A DNA stretch of 64,000 nt from Pseudomonadota bacterium (GTDB taxonomy: Bacteria; Desulfobacterota; Desulfobacteria; Desulfobacterales; Desulfosarcinaceae), in assembly GCA_023435265.1 (NCBI GenBank), contig JAEYRZ010000174.1:13860-77859 (forward strand), given 5' to 3'. The notes below the pieces were generated by a model. The model saw only the letters and a program-made list of their open reading frames with translations, had not been told where the DNA came from and made no database searches. This document shows, piece after piece, positions 28,280 to 38,116 of the stretch. The translations under genes were made by a program, and so were the position numbers. Within the stretch, counting starts at the first letter, position 1. Each line of letters starts with the position of its first letter.

Positions 28280-29131
28280 TCAGGCCGCGGCGCTGATATC
28301 CGCCTTTTCTTCGACAACTGCGTGCTGGTAAACATGAACGTCCCGTTGCGGGAAAGGAATCCTTATCCCATGGGCATCGAGCGCCTTCTTCAAGTTCTCG
28401 ATCGTGTCGCAGTACACGCCCCCGTAGTCCGAGGACTTGACCCAGGGCCGGACGACGAAATTGACACTGCTTTCGCCCAACTCCACCAGCGCGACTTGCG
28501 GCGGGGGGTCCGCCAGGATGCGCGGATCCCTGGCCATGACCTCGCGCATCACCTGCTTGGCCGTGTCGATGTCGTCCCCGTATCCGATTCCGATCGAGAT
28601 ATCGACCCGACGCGTTCCTTTGCATGTCCAGTTGATGATGTTGTCACCGGTGATCTTGGCGTTGGGGACGATGATCGTTTTGTTGTCCGGCGTCAGCAGC
28701 GTCGTCGTGAAGATCTGAATTTCTTCGACCGTGCCGACCACGCCCGCGCCTTCGATGTAGTCGCCGACCCGAAAGGGACGGAAAATGATCATCAGGAAGC
28801 CGGCGGCAAAATTCGCCAACGATCCCTGCAGGGCCAGACCGATAGCCAACCCGGCGGCGCCCAGAATGGCGATGAACGAGGTGGTCTGAATCCCCAGTTG
28901 ACCGAGCGCGGCCAGGACGAAAAAAATGAGCAGTGCAAAATAGGTCAGATTGGCGCCGAAACTGCAAACGGTTGGATCCACATTGCCGCGGAGCAGGACG
29001 CGTCGGACGATATTGCGCATGCCCATCGAAGCCCAGCGGCCGATAATCAGTATGGCCGCGGCCGCGATCACCTTCAGTCCGTAAATTGTTATCAGCTCCC
29101 ATAGTTTCAATGAAATCTGGCTGAAGTCCAT
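28280..29131 (-). CDS. mscS: Small-conductance mechanosensitive channel (MscS family)
   Basis: The 283-residue protein has three N-terminal transmembrane helices, the Gly/Ala-rich pore helix GAAGLAIGLALQGSLANFAAGFLMI, then FRPFRVGDYIEGAGVVGTVEEI, the MscS beta domain. It opens under membrane tension to release solutes on hypo-osmotic shock. ATG 29131 follows GGAGGAG; the longer frame is Arg-rich leader sequence. It is a single gene ended by its own hairpin. Confidence 0.93.
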   Translation of the reverse strand: MDFSQISLKLWELITIYGLKVIAAAAILIIGRWASMGMRNIVRRVLLRGNVDPTVCSFGANLTYFALLIFFVLAALGQLGIQTTSFIAILGAAGLAIGLALQGSLANFAAGFLMIIFRPFRVGDYIEGAGVVGTVEEIQIFTTTLLTPDNKTIIVPNAKITGDNIINWTCKGTRRVDISIGIGYGDDIDTAKQVMREVMARDPRILADPPPQVALVELGESSVNFVVRPWVKSSDYGGVYCDTIENLKKALDAHGIRIPFPQRDVHVYQHAVVEEKADISAAA

Positions 29132-29412
29132 TCGTCTCCTCCTTTTGCCGGCGCCGGACCGCTCCAGCATCCAAGTGTTATCAGAAAGCGGGAGGCCTAA
29201 ATTGGTACGAGAGGGGCTGAAGTGTCAAGCTGAAATGATCCCGAACCCGCAGCCAGGGCATCGGAAGTGGATCGGTACCGCTGCGCCGCCGCCGGCCTGG
29301 AGAGGATCGCCAGCCGTGAAAACGGAGAACCGCTTGCATGTCGCAGTGGCATGATTTATGGTGGTGCGGTTTTGCTGTCCGACAGCAGGTCAACGCATCG
29401 AAGGTACCCGAC

Positions 29413-30447
29413 ATGCCGCCACGCCAATCATCTATCAGTGCAGTTGCTCCGGAGGAACATAGCGAAGCGTCGCGCATCATCAGTGAAGCGGTCGAGGTTC
29501 TCAAACTCGAATCCGAAAGCGTCCTCAAGCTTTCCGAACGGATCGACCGGCGTTTCGTGAAGATGGTCGAACTCATTTGCCGCTGCAAAGGCCGGGTGAT
29601 CGTCGCCGGCATCGGCAAATCGGGGATCATCGCCCGCAAACTGGCGGCCACCCTGAACAGTACCGGCACCCGCGCCCTCTATCTGCATCCGGTCGAAGCC
29701 ATGCATGGGGACCTTGGAATGGTATGCCGGGACGACATCCTTCTGGCATTATCGGCCAGCGGAGAAACCGGCGAACTCAATCTTCTGCTGCCCAACGTCC
29801 GCAAGATCGGGTGCCCGATTATCGCCTTCACCGGCAAGGCGGAATCCACACTCGCACGGCACAGCGATGTCGTGATCGATGTGCAGGTCGAAAAAGAGGC
29901 CTGTCCGCTCGGATTGGCGCCGACCTGTTCCACCACCGCCATGCTGGCCATGGGCGACGCGCTGGCCGTGGTTCTGATCAACCGCAAGCATTTCAAACGC
30001 GACGACTTCAAACGTTTTCATCCGGGCGGCGCGCTGGGGCAACGCCTGGCCCGCAAAGTCGGCGACATCATGCTGACCGGCGCGGCCGTCCCCCACGTAC
30101 AGACCGGTACGACCGTGTTGAACGCCATTGCCGAAATGAACCGCCACAATCTCGGCGTCATTCTCATCCTGAAAAAAGGCGGCCTGCTCGCCGGCATCAT
30201 CACCGATGGCGATATCCGGCGTGCCGTGGCTGCCGGAACCCCGATTCACGAACTCATGGCCGAAGCCCTGATGACCCCCGATCCGCGCCATGCGCGCCCC
30301 GACACGCCGGCCTACGATGCACTGAACACGATGGAAAAACATCAGATCACCGTACTGCCGATCACCGACTCCCGCGGCAAAGTCAAAGGAATACTCCACC
30401 TGCACGACATACTGGGCAAGGGCGAGTTCAAGTTCAACGGTTTGTAA
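29413..30447 (+). CDS. kdsD: D-arabinose 5-phosphate isomerase (KpsF/GutQ family)
   Basis: The 344-residue protein has an N-terminal SIS domain (GIGKSGIIARKLAATLNSTG; LHPVEAMHGDLGMV; LALSASGETGE) and two C-terminal CBS domains ending in LPITDSRGKVKGILHLHDILG. It converts ribulose 5-phosphate to arabinose 5-phosphate, the first step toward Kdo. waaA, which uses CMP-Kdo, lies 1.4 kb downstream on the other strand. The start is ambiguous: ATG 29413 (GAAGG upstream) fits family length better than the frame opening at 29338. Confidence 0.92.
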   Translation: MPPRQSSISAVAPEEHSEASRIISEAVEVLKLESESVLKLSERIDRRFVKMVELICRCKGRVIVAGIGKSGIIARKLAATLNSTGTRALYLHPVEAMHGDLGMVCRDDILLALSASGETGELNLLLPNVRKIGCPIIAFTGKAESTLARHSDVVIDVQVEKEACPLGLAPTCSTTAMLAMGDALAVVLINRKHFKRDDFKRFHPGGALGQRLARKVGDIMLTGAAVPHVQTGTTVLNAIAEMNRHNLGVILILKKGGLLAGIITDGDIRRAVAAGTPIHELMAEALMTPDPRHARPDTPAYDALNTMEKHQITVLPITDSRGKVKGILHLHDILGKGEFKFNGL

Positions 30448-30504
30448 TCCACCGCGCCGGATGCATTATATGCCGAAGCGGTAAACAGGAAAAAAGCGCT
30501 ACCG

Positions 30505-31830
30505 ATGGAAACCGATATCATCGAAACCAAGATTATCAGCCTGGGAAACGCGAGAATCGATTCCCCCCTGATTCCCGGGTACAATTCAAGAAACCAGCCC
30601 TTCGTCAAGGACACCGACCGGGTCCTGATTGAAATCCGCGAAAAAGAAACCCAGGAACGGATTCAACGCGGCGAACAATTACGCGCCTTCGAGCTGGCCG
30701 GTCCGCGGCAGAAAATCTATTTCGACCCGAGCAAGCTGCGTTGCGCCGTGGTCACCTGCGGCGGGTTATGCCCGGGCCTCAACGATATCATCCGCTCGGT
30801 GGTGCTGGAACTCTACCACCATTACGGAGTCCGCAACATTTTCGGCATCCGCTACGGCCTGCAGGGGTTTATTCCGCACTACGGCCACGAAGTGATCGAA
30901 TTAAAGCCTTCCCGCGTGTCGAACATCATGGACATGGGCGGGTCGATCCTGGGGTCCTCGCGCGGACCGCAGGACATCAATGAAATCGTCGACAGCCTGG
31001 AACGGATGAATATCGGCATTCTTTTCATGGTGGGCGGCGACGGGACCATACGCGCCGCGGTCGGCATCGCCGATGCGATTCTGGAGCGCGGGTTGAAAAT
31101 CAGCATCGTAGGCATCCCCAAAACCATCGACAACGACATCTATCTGGTATCGCAATCCTTCGGCTTCGACACGGCCGTGGATGTCTCCACCCAGGCCATC
31201 ATCGGCGCCCATAACGAGGCCCAGGGCTATCCCAATGGCATCGGTCTGATCAAGCTGATGGGGCGGCACTCGGGATTCATCGCCGCCACCGCCGCCTTGG
31301 CCCAGCAGGACGTCAATTTCGTTCTGATTCCGGAGGTCGATTTCGAACTCGAAGGCCCCAACGGCTTTCTCGCGGCGCTGGAAAAACGTCTGGCCACACG
31401 CGGCCACGCGGTGATCATCGTCGCCGAGGGCGCGGGCCAGCATTTCTTCGAAAATGTCACCGAGGAACGCGACGAATCGGGGAACATTCGGCTCAAGGAT
31501 ATCGGCATATTCCTGAAAAACCGCATCATCCGACACTTCAAAGAACGCAGCATCGAAATCAATATCAAGTACATCGATCCCAGCTACATGATCCGCAGCC
31601 TGCCGGCCAATGCAAATGACAGCGTATTCTGCGGATTCCTGGGACGCTCGGCGGTCCACGCCGGTATGGCCGGCAAAACCAAGCTGATTATTTCCCGCTG
31701 GAACAATCATTTCGTGCATGTTCCCATGGAAGCCTCGGTCGGCAAGCGCAAGCAGGTGGCACCGGACGGCGAACTCTGGTCCGCGGTTCTGGAGGCCACC
31801 GGTCAAGGGGCGTTCAAGAACGGCGCATAA
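30505..31830 (+). CDS. 6-phosphofructokinase, ATP-type of the PPi-PFK-related clade
   Basis: The 441-residue protein has the long N-terminal extension of the PFK clade that includes plant and trypanosome enzymes. Gly180 in GGDGT (177-181) indicates ATP rather than PPi, while PKTIDND (205-211) has the Lys typical of that PPi-related lineage. Other motifs (TCGGLCPGLND, GFDTAVD, LMGRHSGFIA) are intact. It phosphorylates fructose 6-phosphate. It lies 57 bp after kdsD and may be cotranscribed; a class II aldolase lies 4 kb away. Confidence 0.9.
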   Translation: METDIIETKIISLGNARIDSPLIPGYNSRNQPFVKDTDRVLIEIREKETQERIQRGEQLRAFELAGPRQKIYFDPSKLRCAVVTCGGLCPGLNDIIRSVVLELYHHYGVRNIFGIRYGLQGFIPHYGHEVIELKPSRVSNIMDMGGSILGSSRGPQDINEIVDSLERMNIGILFMVGGDGTIRAAVGIADAILERGLKISIVGIPKTIDNDIYLVSQSFGFDTAVDVSTQAIIGAHNEAQGYPNGIGLIKLMGRHSGFIAATAALAQQDVNFVLIPEVDFELEGPNGFLAALEKRLATRGHAVIIVAEGAGQHFFENVTEERDESGNIRLKDIGIFLKNRIIRHFKERSIEINIKYIDPSYMIRSLPANANDSVFCGFLGRSAVHAGMAGKTKLIISRWNNHFVHVPMEASVGKRKQVAPDGELWSAVLEATGQGAFKNGA

Positions 31831-31833
31831 TGC

Positions 31834-33135
31834 TCAGGCCTGGTTCAGCAGGCGGTCCAGCACTTGGGCGTGTTTGGCCGCGGCCCCGCGGTGGGCGAGA
31901 ATGGCGCGGCGTGCGGCCTCGCCCATGGCGCGCACTCGGTGCGGCGACCGCAGCCACTGCATCGCGACCGCGGCCACTTCCCGGGCATCCCGAACCATGA
32001 CGCTCCCGCCGGCCCTGCGAATCAAATCGCCCGCATCGCCGAAGTCCTCCATTGAAGGTCCGTGCATCACGGCCTTTCCCCGGATGGCGGGTTCGAGCAC
32101 ATTTTGTCCCCCTTTGGGTACGAGGCTTCCGCCGCAGAAGACAAAATCGGCGATACTGTAAGTGGCTGAGAGTTCGCCCATCGTATCGAGCAGAACGATG
32201 TTCGCCCTGCGCGGCCGATCCGTGCCGAGTTGGCTGCGCTTCTGAGATATCAGGCCCCGTGCTTTAATCCAGCCTTCGATCTGCGGAACCCTGGCGGTGT
32301 GCCGGGGCGCGAGGATGAGGACCGTCTCCGGAAAATCCCGGCTGATCTCCATATAGGCGTCCAGCAGGTAAATTTCTTCAGGATGACGCGTGCTTCCGGC
32401 CACGATCACCGGTGTTCCCGGATCAAGGTTGAAAAGCGCCGTGGCCCAATGCCTGGCGGAGGTATCGGCGGTCTCGGCGGCGCCGTCGAATTTGGCGTTT
32501 CCATTGACCAAGATGCGGTCGCGCGGTGCGCCCAACGACGCAATGCGGTCGGCATCCTCGGCCGAAATCATGCTGAAAGCGTCCACGTGGTCCAGAGTGT
32601 GCCGCATCAGCGAACGAATTTTACGGTACTTGCGGATCGATCGAACGGAAATGCGTCCATTCAGCAAGGCGATCCGAACCCCCATGCGATGCGCCGCAAT
32701 GATCAGGTTGGGCCAGATCTCCGTTTCGAGCAACCCCAGCACGCTGGGTCGCACCATCCTGAGGGCGATCTGATTTGGACCGTCGATATCGAGCGGTGCG
32801 TAGAAACCGGGAATCTTGTCCCCGAACACCGCCCTGGCCCGACCGATCCCCTGTTCGGTCACGGACGACAGCGCCAGACGGCACCCGGGCTGAAGCGTTG
32901 CCAGGGATTTGACTATTGCTGCCGCAACCCCGACCTCGCCCACCGATGCGGCATGCAGCCACACGCCGACAGGCGCCTTCAACTGCATGCGCAGAATCTG
33001 CGGATAAAGCCCGATGCGTTGATAGATCCGGCCGAGGTCCCGTCCCTTGAGCAGGTGGTGCAACCACCAGGGAGGAATCAAGGCGATGCCGCCGGCTGTT
33101 CCGAGTGCTTTATATGCCCAATAGAGAACGCTCAT
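31834..33135 (-). CDS. waaA: 3-deoxy-D-manno-octulosonic acid transferase (Kdo transferase)
   Basis: The 433-residue GT30 protein has an N-terminal hydrophobic anchor (TAGGIALIPPWWLHHLL), WLHAASVGEV (with acceptor-site Glu), LLETEIWPNLI, and the CMP-Kdo binding segment FCGGSLVPKGGQNVLEPA. It adds Kdo to lipid IVA on the inner membrane. Its ATG overlaps the stop of the upstream lipoprotein gene by 4 bp. It is convergent with pfk, three bases apart, with no visible terminator between. Confidence 0.95.
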   Translation of the reverse strand: MSVLYWAYKALGTAGGIALIPPWWLHHLLKGRDLGRIYQRIGLYPQILRMQLKAPVGVWLHAASVGEVGVAAAIVKSLATLQPGCRLALSSVTEQGIGRARAVFGDKIPGFYAPLDIDGPNQIALRMVRPSVLGLLETEIWPNLIIAAHRMGVRIALLNGRISVRSIRKYRKIRSLMRHTLDHVDAFSMISAEDADRIASLGAPRDRILVNGNAKFDGAAETADTSARHWATALFNLDPGTPVIVAGSTRHPEEIYLLDAYMEISRDFPETVLILAPRHTARVPQIEGWIKARGLISQKRSQLGTDRPRRANIVLLDTMGELSATYSIADFVFCGGSLVPKGGQNVLEPAIRGKAVMHGPSMEDFGDAGDLIRRAGGSVMVRDAREVAAVAMQWLRSPHRVRAMGEAARRAILAHRGAAAKHAQVLDRLLNQA

Positions 33136-35171
33136 CGCCGCGGGATTTCAATGAACTGATTCCCTTTGACGCCCAGCAGGAAGAGGTGCTTGATGGCCTC
33201 GCCGTTCTGATCAAAGGACAAGGAACCGGTTACGCCGTCGGGTAAAGATGATTGCAGCAGTAGATTTCGCAGTTCATGGCGCATGCGCAGATCCGGACCG
33301 GCCATGAGTTTGAAGATGAGTCGTGCACTGTCGAAGGCGAACGCCTCGATGGTGCCGGGATCGGCATTGTAGGTATCGCGATAGCGCTGCACGAAGCGCT
33401 GAACCGTTTCGGACCGGCTCTCCTTGAAGAAGCCGTCGACCAGCACAGCCTCACCCAGATAATCCCCGCACATCTCGATCAATTGGGGTGAATGCCACAA
33501 GTTCGTCCCGGCCAGGTAGACGCCGTTGATATCGTTGTACGCCACTTGCGGGATGATCAGACCGGCCTTTTTAGGGGCATCGGGTATAAAGAGAACTTGA
33601 AAATCGATATCGACTTGGGCTTCATTCTTCTCGGAACGCCCTGAGCTTGAAGCGTTGCTCCTGGCTTGGGCCGGCGTTTGATGATAAAGGCCGCTGAGCC
33701 GCGTCAACGGGTCGAAAAAAGGTGCCGGCATATCGGACCCGGGCGGCTGATTCGGATGGCGGGTCGCTTGCACGGAAGGACGTTCCGCCAGATCGGGCGG
33801 AACCGCGTAGTAGGTTCCCGTCAGCTTCTTGAAGGTCAGCGTGAAATCGGTTTCATTGTCCTCGTAAGCCTCCACGCCGACCACCCTGCCGCCTTGTCGA
33901 ATGACCTCATCCCAGAAAATGGCCCTGAGCGTCTTCCCGTACGGATCGTTCGGGTGCATGATAGCAAAATGTCGCAGCCCCAGAGTGTTGATGAAATGGT
34001 GCACAAGCGTCTGAACCTGGCTCTGGGGGGTGATAAAATGGCGAAAGATGTAGTCCCCCCGGGTGATGTCCGCCTTCTGCGTGAAGGTGATCATCGGGAT
34101 TTGCAGGCGCTGTGCCTCTTGAGCGGCGGCCTGGGCCGTTACCATCGGACCCAGGATGACGCCCGCCCCGGCTTGGGTTAGTTCACGAACGGCTTGTACG
34201 GCGCGCGAATCCTCGGAGGCCGTGTCTTTGATCAAAAGTTTGATGGGAAGCGGAGCGGGACCGCTCTGCATTGCGCTCAAGGCCAACTCGATGCCGTTGA
34301 GCGCCCGCTGGCCGTAGAGTTCGTAAGAGCCGCTCAGAGGCAGCAGGCATCCGACCGTCAGCGGCTCGAATTCCAATCGTTTCAGGAGCTCAGTGTATAA
34401 TGCGCGGGCATTGGCGCTTTCAGGATGCTGCGGGTAGGCATTCAAAAAAGCGGCCAGTATGTCCGTCGCATCGCCGTAATTTTCGGCCATCGCCTGCGCT
34501 GTGGCGAACTGATACATCAGGTCGCCGCGGAACGGTTCTTCATCGATTTGATCCCAGATCTGCTCGATCTCCGCGCTTTTCAATTTCGGGATGTCGCTCT
34601 TCAGGCGATCGGCCCAATCCGCTTTTTCTTTCCCGGATGTCGCCCGGTAAAGCCGGTATTCGAACAGGGCTGCATTCGCCGAATCACCGAGGGCGGTATG
34701 CAATTCCACCAAGCGCCGCCATGCTTCAAGACGAACCGAATCGTTGCGGGTTTCGGAGGCCAGCTGCATGGCAGGCGCCAAAGCCTCCGCCCAGCGATTC
34801 TGGCGGGCCAACAGATCGATGACCGCCAAATTGACCTCGTCGCCGTGAGGGCTGTCCGCAAATTCGTTCAACAGGCGCTGGTAGAAAGCCAGTGCGGTAT
34901 CCGGTTGACCTTGGGCCTCATAAATCGACCCCATTCGCCGCAATGCATTGTCGGCATGCCGGCCCTGAGGGAATTCGGCCAGATATTGGGCGTAGCCCGC
35001 AAGGGCCTCGGCCGCTTTGTTCTGGGACAGGAACTGCTCGGCGGTTAAAAACAGTCGATCACCGGGTTGACCCAGATCGATTTCGGCAGGTTTTTCCATC
35101 GGACGGGTCATACAACCCGCCAGAAAAACGATCACCAGATACCAAAAGAACTTCGCCCGGATTCTTTGCAT
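33132..35171 (-). CDS. LpoA-like lipoprotein: TPR region plus periplasmic-binding domain
   Basis: The 679-residue protein has a lipoprotein signal (FLAGC, Cys20), about 200 residues of TPR-like helices (30-240), then a type 1 periplasmic-binding domain (about 265-670) starting VGCLLPLSGSYELYGQRALNG and including AGVILGPMVTAQAAA. This is the architecture of penicillin-binding protein activators such as LpoA, which sit under the outer membrane and stimulate peptidoglycan synthases. An insertion of about 70 residues near 485-555 (Pro/Ser/Asn-rich) interrupts the binding domain. It overlaps waaA by 4 bp. A ligand-binding role in transport is the alternative. Confidence 0.8.
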   Translation of the reverse strand: MQRIRAKFFWYLVIVFLAGCMTRPMEKPAEIDLGQPGDRLFLTAEQFLSQNKAAEALAGYAQYLAEFPQGRHADNALRRMGSIYEAQGQPDTALAFYQRLLNEFADSPHGDEVNLAVIDLLARQNRWAEALAPAMQLASETRNDSVRLEAWRRLVELHTALGDSANAALFEYRLYRATSGKEKADWADRLKSDIPKLKSAEIEQIWDQIDEEPFRGDLMYQFATAQAMAENYGDATDILAAFLNAYPQHPESANARALYTELLKRLEFEPLTVGCLLPLSGSYELYGQRALNGIELALSAMQSGPAPLPIKLLIKDTASEDSRAVQAVRELTQAGAGVILGPMVTAQAAAQEAQRLQIPMITFTQKADITRGDYIFRHFITPQSQVQTLVHHFINTLGLRHFAIMHPNDPYGKTLRAIFWDEVIRQGGRVVGVEAYEDNETDFTLTFKKLTGTYYAVPPDLAERPSVQATRHPNQPPGSDMPAPFFDPLTRLSGLYHQTPAQARSNASSSGRSEKNEAQVDIDFQVLFIPDAPKKAGLIIPQVAYNDINGVYLAGTNLWHSPQLIEMCGDYLGEAVLVDGFFKESRSETVQRFVQRYRDTYNADPGTIEAFAFDSARLIFKLMAGPDLRMRHELRNLLLQSSLPDGVTGSLSFDQNGEAIKHLFLLGVKGNQFIEIPRR

Positions 35172-35296
35172 ATGAATTCATTCCGCGAACGCGTCGTCGA
35201 AATCGGAAATCCACCATGTTTTTTTGAGCTTACAATTTACATTATGAGCAATTATTGTCAAACATTAATGCCAGATAGGGTCTGTGTGACCCCCGC

Positions 35297-35326
35297 TTGA
35301 CAGGCTTGCTCTGAAAACCGTATAAA
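35297..35326 (+). promoter_or_regulatory. Strong sigma-70 promoter upstream of the DUF4124 gene
   Basis: TTGACA at 35297-35302, an 18-bp spacer and TATAAA at 35321-35326. It would leave a leader of about 135 nt before the ATG at 35469. Confidence 0.7.
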
Positions 35327-35468
35327 ATGACATTGTTGATGAGGAGGACAGCGACCCATCCGACTTCCCATGCGAATTGAACCCTATCGGGTGACGCCCT
35401 CCGGTCCAAGAACCGCACCACAGATGGACCGCCCCACAGTCGCTCACCCCGGATCAAACAGGTGGATA

Positions 35469-35972
35469 ATGAAAGCAGCGATCATGATTGTATCAGCGGC
35501 ACTTCTGCTCATGCACCCGGGCCTGGGGCAGGCGGAATTCTATCGGTATGTCGACCAGCACGGCAATGTGATCTTCACCGATGACTTGAGTAAGGTCCCG
35601 GCCGATCAACGCACAACGGTGCAATCCTACCAGGAATCCCAGAGCACGGCGGCACCCGAGGGGGTTCGGAAACCGGATCAGGCCTCCGGCCTCTCCGCTT
35701 CTCAGCTGGAAGCCGAACGAAAGCAACTGCAGGAACGTGAGAAATCCTTGAACCAGGAGTATGAAAACCTGATGACGGAGCGGGGCCGGTTGGACGACCA
35801 GAAAAAGGAGGCCGTCACGAGCGACCAGATCAAGCAGTACAATGAAAAAATCGTGCAGTTCAACGCCCGGATACAAGCCTACGAAGAAAAACGCGATGCC
35901 TATACGGCCGATCTAAAAACGTTTACCGAACGAATGGACGCCATGCAGTCCGAAGGTCAAAAAAAGCCCTGA
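35469..35972 (+). CDS. DUF4124 domain protein with coiled coil, secreted
   Basis: The 167-residue protein has a signal peptide (residues 1-22, cleavage after GLGQA), a DUF4124 domain (FYRYVDQHGNVIFTDDLSKVP) and a long Gln/Glu/Lys coiled coil (about 75-160). DUF4124 is a short beta domain common in periplasmic proteins; the function is unknown. The start is at the ATG that gives the signal peptide, with AGGTGG upstream, not at the frame opening 99 bp earlier. Confidence 0.85.
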   Translation: MKAAIMIVSAALLLMHPGLGQAEFYRYVDQHGNVIFTDDLSKVPADQRTTVQSYQESQSTAAPEGVRKPDQASGLSASQLEAERKQLQEREKSLNQEYENLMTERGRLDDQKKEAVTSDQIKQYNEKIVQFNARIQAYEEKRDAYTADLKTFTERMDAMQSEGQKKP

Positions 35973-36057
35973 CCCGGAATTTTCAAGCCCGGTCGAGCGC
36001 AGGCCCGTTCGCGCAGGGCGCTGTCCGTTTCACGTTTTTGAAAGGAGAGAAGAGAGC

Positions 36058-37344
36058 ATGTCGAAGATACCCGATGCCGTTTTCAAGCAAGCCCTGGCCG
36101 TCGGCCGCCCCCCCAATATGGTGCGCTTGTTCCCCAATTCGCGGGCGCTGCTGGTCAGCGGCAAGTATATCGATCTGGCAATGCTCACCAAAGGCAAGTC
36201 GATCTGCATGGCTGCCAACGGCAGAAACGCTTTCGTCATCCGCGGGGCGCTCAAGGCGGCCCAGCGCGCCAACTCGGTGTTGATCATCGAAATCGCCAAA
36301 TCGGAAGGCGGCGCGGATGCATACTGTGCCATCAACTTCTGGAATATCGCCCGCACGGTGGATGCTTTCTGCAACGAACTCAAAATCACCGTTCCGGTGG
36401 CGATCCATGCCGACCACTACGGGATAAAAAAGCGCGAAGATATCGAATCCGCGAAAACCGAGATCCCTTCGATGTTCGATGCCGGCATCACCTCCATTGC
36501 CATCGACGCGTCGCATTTGCCCGACGACCAGAATCTATTGGCCAGCATCGAGTTGGCTCCCCTTGTTCCCGCCTGGGCCGGACTGGAAACCGAAGTCGGT
36601 GAAATCAAAGGCAAAGCCGGTCTCAGCACGAAAGAAGAGGCCCTTTTCCTGATCCGGGGGCTGAATGCGCACGGCATTTTCCCCAACTGGATTGCACTCA
36701 ATAACGGAACCACCCACGGCATCGAAGCAAGCGATCAGGGCATCCAGGTCGAACTGACGGCCGCGATCCATGACGCGTTGGCGCCCTATCAGGTTTCGGG
36801 TGCCCAACACGGCACTTCGGGCAACAGTTCGGACCGCCTGCGCCAGATCGCCCAGCAGACCCGGACGACAAAGGCAAATGTGGCCACCGCCCTGCAAATG
36901 ATCTCCTGGGGACTGAAGGTCAACGATTACGGTAACGCGATTCAGGATGCGGACGGTCAGTTCATAAAGGTCGAAGGCGAAGGCGTAACCGAACCGATGT
37001 GGGCCCGTATGAAAGCCTACGCCGAAAAACAGGGCTGGAGCGCCGGAAATTTCAAAAAACTCAACCTGCCGTTCGAAAGCAAGCTCCTGGGCCAGCCTCA
37101 GGAAGTGCGCGAGCGTATGACCGATCGCGTTGAAGCGTTCGTGTTTCATATGCTGACCACCGTCTTCAATGCCCAGGATACCGCCTCGATCGCCATCGAT
37201 GCCATTCTGAAGGCGGGTTCCCATGTGCCGGGATCGAAGGCGCAACGGATTGAAGACCCGCTGGATTGGACCCCCGAGAAAATCATCGAACGCGCCAGGC
37301 ACTTGAACACGGATAAAGGACCGGCGGGTAATTTCGAGGACTGA
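36058..37344 (+). CDS. Class II fructose-bisphosphate aldolase family protein
   Basis: The 428-residue protein is a ketose-bisphosphate class II aldolase: zinc ligands in AIHADHYG (His120 among residues 116-122, with Tyr-Gly where HLDHG is usual), GLETEVGEIKG (about 177-187), ALNNGTTHGI and SGAQHGTSGNSSD. It is longer than E. coli FbaA and belongs to a divergent class II branch. Likely activity is reversible cleavage of fructose 1,6-bisphosphate, in keeping with the PFK gene nearby. GGAGAG precedes the ATG at 36058. A strong terminator follows. Confidence 0.88.
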   Translation: MSKIPDAVFKQALAVGRPPNMVRLFPNSRALLVSGKYIDLAMLTKGKSICMAANGRNAFVIRGALKAAQRANSVLIIEIAKSEGGADAYCAINFWNIARTVDAFCNELKITVPVAIHADHYGIKKREDIESAKTEIPSMFDAGITSIAIDASHLPDDQNLLASIELAPLVPAWAGLETEVGEIKGKAGLSTKEEALFLIRGLNAHGIFPNWIALNNGTTHGIEASDQGIQVELTAAIHDALAPYQVSGAQHGTSGNSSDRLRQIAQQTRTTKANVATALQMISWGLKVNDYGNAIQDADGQFIKVEGEGVTEPMWARMKAYAEKQGWSAGNFKKLNLPFESKLLGQPQEVRERMTDRVEAFVFHMLTTVFNAQDTASIAIDAILKAGSHVPGSKAQRIEDPLDWTPEKIIERARHLNTDKGPAGNFED

Positions 37345-37373
37345 GGCGCGATACTTCTGGATCGACGCGTACG

Positions 37374-37414
37374 AAAGGGGTGGCAAGCGGCGACCTGCCG
37401 TTCACCCCTTTTTT
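37374..37414 (+). terminator. Rho-independent terminator after the aldolase gene
   Basis: AAAGGGGTG at 37374-37382 pairs with CACCCCTTT at 37403-37411, followed by Ts. It lies 30 bp past the aldolase stop and directly before the Nudix gene. Confidence 0.85.
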
Positions 37415-37431
37415 CATGAAAGGGGTCGCAC

Positions 37432-37956
37432 GTGCGACAGAAAAATCACTGTCACTTCTGCGGCGCCCCGCTGCAGCGCAAATGGGTCGAGGGGCGCCGG
37501 CGTCTATATTGCGACGGGTGCCGGAGTACGATTTATGAGAACCCGCTCCCGGCGACCTGTGTGCTGGTCGTGAACCCCCGCGAACAGGTGCTTCTGGTCC
37601 AACGCAGCGTCGATCCCCGGAAGGGGGAGTGGTGCCTGCCGGGAGGCTTCATCGAAATCGGCGAAAGCCCCGAAGCGGGTGCACTGCGGGAGTTGGCCGA
37701 AGAAACCGGTCTGGCAGGAACAATCGAATGCCTGCTGGGTGTCTGCGGAACGCCTTCCGCCTACTATGACAGCATTTTGATGGTCGGCTACCTCGTCCGG
37801 CAATTTCACGGCGACCTGGTCGCCGGTGACGACGCGCAGCAGGCCGCTTGGTTCGACCATGAGCAGCTCCCGCCAATCGCTTTCGACAGCCACGCATTCT
37901 TCATCCGCAAATTTTTCCGACCGGGGGCGTCGCAGGCCGAGTGTCCTCCCGGTTAG
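37432..37956 (+). CDS. Nudix hydrolase with N-terminal zinc ribbon
   Basis: The 174-residue protein has an N-terminal four-Cys ribbon (CHFCGAPL and YCDGCRSTIY) and a Nudix domain whose box reads GGFIEIGESPEAGALRELAE followed by ETGL, with all catalytic Glu present. The ribbon-Nudix arrangement resembles NADH pyrophosphatase-like and ADP-ribose-type hydrolases; the substrate is unknown. The start is GTG at 37432 with AAGGGG upstream. Confidence 0.9.
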   Translation: MRQKNHCHFCGAPLQRKWVEGRRRLYCDGCRSTIYENPLPATCVLVVNPREQVLLVQRSVDPRKGEWCLPGGFIEIGESPEAGALRELAEETGLAGTIECLLGVCGTPSAYYDSILMVGYLVRQFHGDLVAGDDAQQAAWFDHEQLPPIAFDSHAFFIRKFFRPGASQAECPPG

Positions 37957-38116
37957 GACGACCGCCGCTGCAATGCCGGGCATCCGACATCCATCCATCA
38001 TCACCCTTCGATTTCAATCCTCCAAACGGCTCCTGATAGTCGTTCAGCATGTTTCGGGTCCATTTTTTCCTAAAGTCGGTTGCGTTCCGGTCGATATCAT
38101 GACCGGAGGAACCGCT

